This document shows positions 1 to 5,309 of a stretch of DNA of 5,309 nucleotides, in pieces. Location of the stretch: contig RFPG01000110.1 in the NCBI GenBank assembly GCA_009926245.1, forward strand, positions 1-5,309, written 5' to 3'. The notes under the pieces are model-generated. The model saw only the letters and a list, made by a program, of their open reading frames with translations, searched no databases and was not told the DNA's origin. A program made the position numbers and the translations under genes. Position 1 is the stretch's first letter; every line of letters starts with the position of its first letter. This stretch comes from Sphingobacteriia bacterium (GTDB lineage Bacteria > Bacteroidota > Bacteroidia > UBA7662).

Positions 1-2146
1 GTTGCATTTATTGTCTGTCCTATTCGTCCTGGTTTCTCCAACCGGTCCGGTAGTTGAGGGTTCCTTCAAGGATTCCCCGTCCACGGATAGCATCCAGAAA
101 TTGCAACTCCAAACCGTAGACGTCCTTTCAGAAAAAAAGACCACCGCCACTGGCCTCCAACGATTGGATCCGTTGCGACGATTTGAACATTCCGGAACAC
201 CCCTTGCAAGGCAATTGGAAGCCGTACCTGGGATGAGCGTTTTGTCATCGGGAACCCAACTGGCCAAACCCGTGATCAACGGCTTGCACAGTCAACGTAT
301 TCTCATCCTCCAAGACGGGGTCCGCTTGGAAGGTCAGCAATGGGGCAGCGACCATGCCCCCGAAATTGACCCGTTCCAAGAAGGCGAATGGGCTATCCTG
401 CAGGCTGCTGCCAGTCTTCGCCACGGACCCGAAGCGATCGGAGGGGTCTTGGACCTGCAAGCGCCTCCTCTGCTACAGCATGGACACCTGGACGCCCATG
501 CTTCCACGGTTTGGATGAGTAACAACGGATTAATCGGAACCCATCTGCGTTTGCAGGGTCCCGCCTCTCGCAACGGTCGTCTTCAATGGCGATGGCAAGG
601 GAGTAACCGCATGAGTGGTAATCTGCGTTTGCCGGGCGCCTACCTCGCAAATACCGGAACCCGTGAGCAGAGCACCACAGCAGAGCTTCAATACAGCCAA
701 GGTAAATGGCTCATAAATAATTATTTACGACTTTACCACCTCCGCCAAGGTCTCTACCCTGGCGCCCATGTCGAAAACACCGAGGACCTTCAAAGGGCGC
801 TGGAGAGCTCTGAACCCCTCTGGGAGGGGCGCTTTGGTTACCAAATTCAAAGACCCCTGCAGGAGGTCCTTCACTTCCAATACAGCCTGCGCATGCAGCG
901 CGCCCATTCCAAGGGTGGCTTGAGCAGCTTTCGCTTTGGATACCAAGACAACCAACGCCAAGAATACGATACCCGGTCTTTTCTACCACTCCCCGAAATG
1001 GCCTTGAGCCTGGGCACTCATACGGCATCCTATACCTATTCCCAAAACCTGGGACGCTGGAGAATCGAAGAGGCGGTCGGTCTGATGTTCCAACAAAACC
1101 TGAACCAAGCCAGCAACGCCCGTCAATTTATTCGCAATTACCAAAACGAAAACCTTTGGGGCTATTCCCTCCTCGCTTGGGAATCTGCCAAAATGGGGAG
1201 GCACGAATGGGCCATCCGTTTTGACCAGGTTGATTTTGAGTCGTATTACCGCGCCCCGGGCAGCCAACCGAACGACCCGGTAACAAGGGATGAGCGCTCG
1301 TTCCACCGATGGAGTGCGGCTTGGACCTGGAATTATCGCGTACCCCAAACAGCCTGGCTGCTAAGCCTCAACGCCGGTAGCGGTTGGAGGCCCCCTTCGG
1401 CTTCTGAATGGTATGCCAACGGCTTGCACCAAGGTATGGCCGCCTTGGAGTTAGGAAACCCGCTTTTGGGGCCAGAGCAGACCTTAACAGGGAATTTGGG
1501 CTTGGAATGGAAAAAAAACGGACGCTTGTTTCACAGCCAGATCGGTAGGCGCCAAATCGATGGCTTTATTTTTTTGGAACCCCAACAGCCCCCTGCGCAG
1601 ACCATTAACGGGGTCTATCCCCGATTTGCCTACGTTGGCAGGGATGCCTCCTTAACCCATTGGAACAACAAAGCCTCCCTGCCTCTGGGTTCGGGTTGGC
1701 GCCTTGATATGTCTGCTGCTTTGGTACGAGGACGGGAGCGCAATCGTGGGGCGTGGTTGGTATGGATGCCTGCCGACCGATGGTCCGTGGGTATTCACCA
1801 TGCGCCCCCACGCCATCCGACGGATGGCTCACAACGCCCTTACCTGCGCACCTTGAGCGGTGGCGTGGAGGCCCTTCATGTCTCTCGCCAAAGCCGTGTC
1901 CCCCTGAGATCGGATAATAACACATCCCTTGACTATGCCCCCGCACCCTCCGCCTATACCCTAGTACGCATCTATGCCGGTGGCATGGGGCCCGGAGGGC
2001 ACCTGCAATGGATGTTGAGCGTTGACAACCTCCTGAATACCCGTTACCGGGATTACATGAACCGACTTCGTTATTTTTCGAATGAGCAGGGCCTCAACCT
2101 AAGCCTTCGCATCCAATACCACCTCCATCGCCATCACCCAGCATGA
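1..2146 (+). CDS. TonB-dependent outer-membrane receptor, 5' end outside the window
   Basis: TonB-dependent outer-membrane receptor that would import a scarce ligand using TonB/ExbBD energy. The frame is open to the left edge. A TTG at base 2 could be read as a start, but it opens a hydrophobic signal-peptide-like stretch (HLLSVLFVLV), so the true start is probably a few codons upstream. Numbering from that TTG, the plug spans about residues 37-155, with LEAVPGMSVLSSG, the QWGSDHAPEID segment (113-123) and HGPEAIGGVLDL (141-152). The rest is a 22-strand-type barrel with family landmarks: GWRPPSASEWYANGLH near 461, RFAYVGRDA near 541, and a closing region NRLRYFSNEQGLNLSLRIQY. About 714 residues is normal for the family, and no long carboxypeptidase-like N-terminal extension is visible. 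The tail HLHRHHPA (707-714) follows the last strand. The stop overlaps the next start by 4 bases. The substrate is unknown; overall style recalls ZnuD-like receptors (inference). Confidence 0.93.
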   Translation, partial: LHLLSVLFVLVSPTGPVVEGSFKDSPSTDSIQKLQLQTVDVLSEKKTTATGLQRLDPLRRFEHSGTPLARQLEAVPGMSVLSSGTQLAKPVINGLHSQRILILQDGVRLEGQQWGSDHAPEIDPFQEGEWAILQAAASLRHGPEAIGGVLDLQAPPLLQHGHLDAHASTVWMSNNGLIGTHLRLQGPASRNGRLQWRWQGSNRMSGNLRLPGAYLANTGTREQSTTAELQYSQGKWLINNYLRLYHLRQGLYPGAHVENTEDLQRALESSEPLWEGRFGYQIQRPLQEVLHFQYSLRMQRAHSKGGLSSFRFGYQDNQRQEYDTRSFLPLPEMALSLGTHTASYTYSQNLGRWRIEEAVGLMFQQNLNQASNARQFIRNYQNENLWGYSLLAWESAKMGRHEWAIRFDQVDFESYYRAPGSQPNDPVTRDERSFHRWSAAWTWNYRVPQTAWLLSLNAGSGWRPPSASEWYANGLHQGMAALELGNPLLGPEQTLTGNLGLEWKKNGRLFHSQIGRRQIDGFIFLEPQQPPAQTINGVYPRFAYVGRDASLTHWNNKASLPLGSGWRLDMSAALVRGRERNRGAWLVWMPADRWSVGIHHAPPRHPTDGSQRPYLRTLSGGVEALHVSRQSRVPLRSDNNTSLDYAPAPSAYTLVRIYAGGMGPGGHLQWMLSVDNLLNTRYRDYMNRLRYFSNEQGLNLSLRIQYHLHRHHPA

Positions 2147-2718
2147 ATCGATTTGGCTTCTACCTCCCCCCTTGGTTGATCTGCCTTGTGGGCCTAACTA
2201 TTCTGGCAGGATGCCGTCCCCAAGTGGACAATCCACAACCGGACGGTCAGCACGGCACCGTGACCACGCTGACTCTGATCCTGAGCGATTCCTCCACCTT
2301 TCCGATCCAAAGGGACACCTTTGTCTTTGACGACCCGGACGGTGCAGGGGGCAACCAACCGCTGCGCTGGGACACCCTTCGATGGAGGCCATCTCGAACC
2401 TATGCTGCTCAATTGTTTTTGACCAACAAACTCGCTTCCCCACCCCAGGAGTTAAACCCCTTGATAACAGCGCAGGGCAACCAGCACCTTTTTGTTTACC
2501 AAAGCGATACCAGCTTTGTGACCATTCACATCACCGATCGTGATCTCCTCAACCTCCCGCTGGGTTTCCAAAGTTCCTGGCAAAGCAGGAACCGCATCGG
2601 ATCTGGGCATGTTCAAATTGGTTTGCGACATATTGCTTTTGGAAAGAACCTCAACAGCGGAGCAAACAGTGGCCACTCCGATATCCAAGTTTCGTTTCCC
2701 TTCGTGGCTCAACCTTAA
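2143..2718 (+). CDS. Small lipoprotein coupled to the TonB-dependent receptor
   Basis: A 191-residue lipoprotein. The signal peptide ends in the lipobox LAGC, so Cys24 would be lipidated. The residues after it (RPQVDNPQPDG) lack an acidic cluster of the kind linked to surface export in Bacteroidota, so a periplasm-facing position is more likely. The mature part looks all-beta. TVTTLTLIL (39-47), DDPDGAGGNQP (63-73), QHLFVY (114-119), the TDRDLLNLPLGF region (131-142) and GHVQIGLRH (155-163) match my memory of a Bacteroidota family found beside TonB-dependent receptors and sometimes labelled 'type 1 periplasmic binding fold superfamily'. In the relatives I recall, a Glu-rich segment precedes QHxFxY; here it is replaced by NPLITAQGN. 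The ATG overlaps the receptor stop (ATGA), which implies translational coupling and joint function. A role as ligand-binding or receptor-accessory protein is inferred; no biochemical function can be read from the sequence. Confidence 0.85.
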   Translation: MNRFGFYLPPWLICLVGLTILAGCRPQVDNPQPDGQHGTVTTLTLILSDSSTFPIQRDTFVFDDPDGAGGNQPLRWDTLRWRPSRTYAAQLFLTNKLASPPQELNPLITAQGNQHLFVYQSDTSFVTIHITDRDLLNLPLGFQSSWQSRNRIGSGHVQIGLRHIAFGKNLNSGANSGHSDIQVSFPFVAQP

Positions 2719-2787
2719 CAAAAGATATTTTTCTTAACCATTTAAAAATAAAGCCTACCCTAAGCACAAAACCCACCCTCCATTCCT
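2719..2787 (+). promoter_or_regulatory. AT-rich spacer, probable promoter region of the beta-barrel gene
   Basis: This 69-base gap is the only sizeable non-coding stretch in the window. Its first half is clearly AT-rich compared with the coding DNA around it. TATTTTTC at 2726-2733 differs from the Bacteroidota -7 element TAnnTTTG only in its last base, but no convincing TTTG -33 partner lies at the expected distance. No Shine-Dalgarno sequence precedes the ATG at 2788, as is usual in this phylum. The barrel gene may therefore have its own promoter here, or may be read through from the receptor operon. No inverted repeat resembling a metal-regulator operator was seen. Confidence 0.3.
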
Positions 2788-3444
2788 ATGAAAAACCTCC
2801 TTTCCTTGCCCAGCCTACGTCCAAACCTCCTTCTCCTTGTCTTGGGTCTTCTCTTGGTACAAAGTTCCGCCTACGCACAGGGTCCTTGGTCTTTCCAAGC
2901 CGATGCCGGGCTCAGCATCGCATCCCTCCAAAGATCCGTCCTCGGAATGACCAACGATGATTTACATCGACTCAACGGGCTGCAGGGACGTCTCCTTGCA
3001 GGGTATGCCTTCACAGATAACCTGACGCTGCAGACGGGCCTTGGCCTCGTTCAGCTGGGTGCGAGTCTGAAGCACGAAGACCATCACGATGATTTCCGAA
3101 TCAACGCCCTGGAAATTCCTTTGTTGTTTCGCTACAGCCTCCCCGTTGGTCCTGGTTCTTTGGGACTGTCAGCCGGTCCATCCCTTGCTTACCATCTTTC
3201 CGCAACATCCCATACCCACGAAGGAGAAACGGAACTTGAAGAAGAGCTCTCCATTGGCAACGATGTGAACGACTTTGCCCGACCCTTTAACCTGGGTCTT
3301 CAGACCGAACTATCGTACACTCACCAATCGGGCTGGCTTCTGAATCTACGCTACAACGCCGGACTTATGAATCTGGGAACCAGCGACTTGGTAGAAATGC
3401 GAACGTCCTACATGGCCGTTGGCTTGGGGTACCGTGTCTTTTGA
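2788..3444 (+). CDS. Secreted outer-membrane beta-barrel protein, PorT-like
   Basis: A 218-residue protein with a long signal peptide: a hydrophobic core around residues 13-25, then SSAYA before QG, giving a likely signal peptidase I cut after Ala30. The mature part alternates short amphipathic strands with turns: FQADAGLSIASL, LQGRLLAGYAFTDNLTLQTGLGLVQLGASL, EIPLLFRYSLP, GSLGLSAGPSLAYHL, NLGLQTELSYTH, WLLNLRYNAGLMNLG and YMAVGLGYRVF. The GY(A/S)F..NL.LQTGLG and EIPLL(F/L)RY patterns and the terminal aromatic residue are typical of the small 'outer membrane beta-barrel' family of Bacteroidota (PF13568-like), probably an 8-stranded barrel. Two loops are rich in His and acidic residues, KHEDHHDD (95-102) and SHTHEGETELEEEL (141-154). 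The function is unknown. It lies 69 bases after the lipoprotein gene on the same strand, so co-transcription is possible but less certain than for the overlapping pair upstream. Confidence 0.85.
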   Translation: MKNLLSLPSLRPNLLLLVLGLLLVQSSAYAQGPWSFQADAGLSIASLQRSVLGMTNDDLHRLNGLQGRLLAGYAFTDNLTLQTGLGLVQLGASLKHEDHHDDFRINALEIPLLFRYSLPVGPGSLGLSAGPSLAYHLSATSHTHEGETELEEELSIGNDVNDFARPFNLGLQTELSYTHQSGWLLNLRYNAGLMNLGTSDLVEMRTSYMAVGLGYRVF

Positions 3445-3467
3445 CCGACCTCCTCAAGGCCTAGCCC

Positions 3468-4985
3468 TTAGGGTCTAAAAAAACGCAATCGCTGGAGCAA
3501 ACGCTCCTTGCGAAGGGGACTCGTCGCCTGAACCGAAGGACCCGGCTCGTTGGCCACCGGAAGGCCATCCGCTCCCTTCGGTTCGGAAGGCGTATGCCAC
3601 AAATCCTCCCAAGGTCCGTACACCGGATTGGGCAACAGAATCCAATCCCTGCCCAATCGCTCCGCTTGGCCCTGAACAACCTGCAAACGTTCTTCTTCGG
3701 TGGAATAGGATTTGAAATTGTTCATATCCTGGAGATTATCACCCACCCATTGCAATACCGTTGCTTGTTTACCGATCGTGTCACGCCGGGCTTGCTTGTC
3801 GTTGCTTTCATTGCGTAGCCAAAGCGAATCCAAACCGTCCAAAGGAAGACCCAAGGCTTGGAGGTTTCGCTTGGTGGCCGCCCATTGGGAGCGTTTCCGA
3901 TTCGACAAGTAATAGATACGGAGTCCTAAGCGCTGGGCTGTTGTCAAATAATCGCGGACACCGGGAATAGCACCGGCTTCGGCTCGGTCCACCCAAGCCT
4001 GCCAACTGGGTGAGCTGTAGGCCGACCCGTGACGTATCTGCCAACCCGCATAAGGGCTGTTGTCCAGAACGGTTTCGTCCAAATCCAATACCACCGCTGC
4101 AGGGCGTTGAAGTAGTGCAGCCGAACCAAGGTGACGGCGCACCGAATCCAAAAGGGAGGGAAGCTGAAGGGCCGCTCCCCGGTAGGTCTGTAGGCATAGG
4201 GCTTGATACTCGGCCGAACGTTGAACAAACAAGGTGGATAAGAGCAAGGCATCCATGGTACCAGGCGTTGGTTCCGAGGATAACAACGAAAGACGAATCC
4301 GAGACGAACGAGACATCGCCCCCGGATTGATCCCGGGTTGCCCTTCGGGAACCGCAATTCCCAAAGAATCAAAATAATGTTGCCAATACGGTGCAACTTG
4401 GGATCCGCGTAAACCCCTAAAGGTCATGGGCTCCAGACCAAAGTACGAGGTCCCTTCCCCTACGCCATGGGCCAAGGCCGCATCCAACAACTCACTGCAA
4501 TACCACTGTTCATTCCCGATCGCAAACGCTGCATCGTAAGGTTGCCCCAAACGGGCCAAAGCAAAGTCCAAGGCAGCTCGGAGGGCCACAGGACTTGCCA
4601 TCGTTCGACCCACCAAGACACGCCCCCTGCGCCATTCCGATGTTCGCCCCAAAAAATCCTGCAGCTCGGTAGAGACCACACCGCGACCCACCGCCTCCAC
4701 AACCCGGAGCGTACCTGCCGGATCACGGTAAAAGAACCCGCAATGCGTCAGGCGTCGACGATAAGCCGATTGGGTGACATCGGCAATCGCTGCACAACCT
4801 TCGCCGCAATTCCACTCTTGAAACAACAAATCTCCATCCCGCAAATCGGCCATGCCCATGCGCTCCAATTCGGATTCTGACTTGGGGTTTTGGGCTTGCA
4901 AATCCCCACCCCCCTCCAAAAAAAGAGAACAAAGCAGCCCGAACAAAAGAGTTCGAAGGCTTAGGAACAACCCTAAGTTTTTCAT
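3468..4985 (-). CDS. Secreted fusion: YiiX-like permuted papain-fold hydrolase plus e(P4)-type HAD acid phosphatase
   Basis: A 505-residue secreted protein of two enzyme domains. A signal peptide (hydrophobic 5-23, likely cut near LQA/QN, residue 31) has no proper lipobox, so the product is probably soluble in the periplasm. Residues about 46-230 form a YiiX/NlpC-P60-like permuted papain domain: DGDLLFQ, CGEGC (60-64), THCGFF with probable catalytic His81, VVEA with Glu97, WYCSEL with probable nucleophile Cys163, PMTF, and the closing PEGQPGINPG..SRS. Such domains cleave amide or thioester bonds; the substrate is unknown. Residues about 243-466 form a lipoprotein e(P4)-like HAD phosphatase: QRSAEYQALC, DLDET (nucleophile Asp301, acid/base Asp303), YYLSNRK (Ser361), SNDKQARR (Lys397), GDNLQDM (Asp416, Asp420) and LPNPVYGPWE. 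e(P4) itself removes phosphate from nucleotides such as NMN. The last 40 or so residues are a basic, low-complexity tail. The frame stays open to 5192, but Met at 4985 is chosen because it begins the signal peptide, overlaps the peptidase T stop (ATGA) and follows an A-rich leader. Confidence 0.92.
   Translation of the reverse strand: MKNLGLFLSLRTLLFGLLCSLFLEGGGDLQAQNPKSESELERMGMADLRDGDLLFQEWNCGEGCAAIADVTQSAYRRRLTHCGFFYRDPAGTLRVVEAVGRGVVSTELQDFLGRTSEWRRGRVLVGRTMASPVALRAALDFALARLGQPYDAAFAIGNEQWYCSELLDAALAHGVGEGTSYFGLEPMTFRGLRGSQVAPYWQHYFDSLGIAVPEGQPGINPGAMSRSSRIRLSLLSSEPTPGTMDALLLSTLFVQRSAEYQALCLQTYRGAALQLPSLLDSVRRHLGSAALLQRPAAVVLDLDETVLDNSPYAGWQIRHGSAYSSPSWQAWVDRAEAGAIPGVRDYLTTAQRLGLRIYYLSNRKRSQWAATKRNLQALGLPLDGLDSLWLRNESNDKQARRDTIGKQATVLQWVGDNLQDMNNFKSYSTEEERLQVVQGQAERLGRDWILLPNPVYGPWEDLWHTPSEPKGADGLPVANEPGPSVQATSPLRKERLLQRLRFFRP
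3588..4259 (-). other. Domain: HAD-superfamily acid phosphatase, lipoprotein e(P4) type (residues about 243-466)
   Basis: C-terminal half of the fusion protein. All HAD motifs are present in order: DLDET (Asp301 codon at 4083-4085), the Ser of YYLSNRK, the Lys of SNDKQARR, and GDNLQDM. The lead-in QRSAEYQALCLQTYRGA and the end LPNPVYGPWE match e(P4) family members from their mature N-terminus to near their end. The family is usually a separate lipoprotein of roughly 270 residues; here its own signal peptide and lipobox are missing. Confidence 0.9.
4296..4850 (-). other. Domain: YiiX-like permuted papain fold (residues about 46-230)
   Basis: N-terminal half of the fusion protein. The order His81 (4743-4745), Glu97, Cys163 (4497-4499) is the permuted order of YiiX/YebB-type NlpC/P60 proteins, in which the His motif comes before the Cys motif. 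The CGxxC pair near the start and the PEGxPGINPG...SRS end are features I recall from stand-alone Bacteroidota members, so the domain appears complete. Boundaries are approximate. Confidence 0.85.
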
Positions 4986-5309
4986 TTCGTTTTTTGTAAA
5001 TCCGGATTGAACGGGGGAGGATGCAAAGCAAAACGCCTGGCCAGGTGCAGGATGGTCTGAACGGCTGATGCCATGTCTTCGGCACTTACCCACTCCAAGC
5101 GAGAATGAAATCGATGCCCACCGGCAAATAAATTGGGGCAAGGCAATCCCATGGCCGTCAATCGACTGCCATCGGTACCTCCTCGAATCCATCGTCGCTT
5201 CGGCGTGAGGCCCCCATCTTGCATGGCGGCCATGGCATAATCCACCAAAAACGGAAAACGATCCAAGGTGTCTTTCATGTTACGGTATTGTTCAACCCGT
5301 TGGATTTCA
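4982..5309 (-). CDS. pepT: Peptidase T (M20 tripeptidase), C-terminal part, 5' end outside the window
   Basis: C-terminal 108 or so residues of a cytoplasmic zinc aminopeptidase that removes the N-terminal residue from tripeptides. The frame is open to the right edge. The ATG at 5278-5276 is internal: it is the Met of the family segment QYRNMKDTL, so translation begins well outside the window. IRGGTDGSRL (IRGGTDG begins near 5188), MGLPCPNLFAGGHRFHSRLEW and the closing helix EDMASAVQTILHLARRF align by eye with Escherichia/Salmonella PepT from that point to its end. The His of RFH (codon 5105-5107) corresponds to the last metal ligand of the M20 site. The other ligands lie outside the window. 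About 15 extra residues (ALHPPPFNPDLQKTK) follow the usual end. The stop TGA (4984-4982) overlaps the start of the fusion gene, so the two are probably co-translated. Confidence 0.93.
   Translation of the reverse strand, partial: EIQRVEQYRNMKDTLDRFPFLVDYAMAAMQDGGLTPKRRWIRGGTDGSRLTAMGLPCPNLFAGGHRFHSRLEWVSAEDMASAVQTILHLARRFALHPPPFNPDLQKTK

Noticed and set aside
2..4. TTG at base 2 as the true start of the receptor
   Set aside because: The frame is open to the window edge, and a hydrophobic signal-peptide core begins at once with no charged N-region, so the Leu codon is more likely internal.
2540..2737. Open frame of 65 codons on the plus strand overlapping the lipoprotein gene
   Set aside because: It is a shifted frame across the well-supported C-terminal half of the lipoprotein, with no recognisable feature of its own.
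2719..2740. A/T-rich AAAAGATATTTTT as a terminator after the lipoprotein gene
   Set aside because: There is no GC stem before the T run and the A/T pairing is too weak; it fits an AT-rich promoter region better.
3462..3477. Short hairpin (TAGCCC-TTA-GGG-T-CTA) between the converging genes as a terminator
   Set aside because: The stem is only six pairs with a bulge and a three-base loop. It overlaps the minus-strand stop, and the nearby homopolymer is A on the plus strand, so it is on the wrong side for a terminator of either gene.
4467..4880. Open frame of 137 codons on the plus strand opposite the fusion gene
   Set aside because: It is antisense to the conserved His/Cys region of the YiiX-like domain and its translation shows no signal peptide, domain or sensible composition. 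The same holds for the antisense open frames at 4010-4330 and 3594-3818.
4986..5192. Possible 69-residue N-terminal extension of the fusion protein, starting at 5192
   Set aside because: It lies wholly inside the peptidase T frame, which has clear family motifs there. The extension itself resembles no domain, and the Met at 4985 begins a proper signal peptide and forms an ATGA overlap.
5276..5278. ATG at 5278 as the start of a small gene
   Set aside because: The upstream in-frame residues EIQRVEQYRN continue the peptidase T match, so this is an internal Met.

Overview
The window reads as chromosomal DNA from a member of the Bacteroidota with moderate GC. The evidence is: a TonB-dependent receptor next to a small lipoprotein of a type seen beside such receptors in that phylum; a PorT-like outer-membrane beta-barrel; A-rich or nondescript leaders in place of Shine-Dalgarno sites; and a YiiX-like papain-fold domain whose motifs match Bacteroidota versions. 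The genus cannot be told from the sequence. There is no RNA gene, insertion sequence, CRISPR array or phage gene, and the window is almost entirely coding.

Plus strand, 1-3444. A TonB-dependent outer-membrane receptor runs off the left edge, with probably only a few codons missing. It overlaps by 4 bases (ATGA) with a 191-residue lipoprotein. A 69-base gap follows, then a secreted 218-residue beta-barrel protein. The receptor and lipoprotein look like one translationally coupled uptake unit: an outer-membrane channel plus a probable periplasmic accessory protein. The substrate is not shown by sequence. Resemblance to ZnuD-type receptors and several His/acidic patches make a metal such as zinc a reasonable guess, no more.

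Minus strand, 5309-3468. The C-terminal part of a peptidase T (M20 tripeptidase) gene enters from the right edge. It overlaps by 4 bases (ATGA) with a gene for a secreted 505-residue protein that joins two normally separate enzymes: an N-terminal YiiX/NlpC-P60-like permuted papain-fold domain and a C-terminal HAD acid phosphatase of the lipoprotein e(P4) family. Catalytic residues look intact in both halves. This fusion is the most unusual item in the window. The two gene sets converge with only 23 bases between their stop codons.
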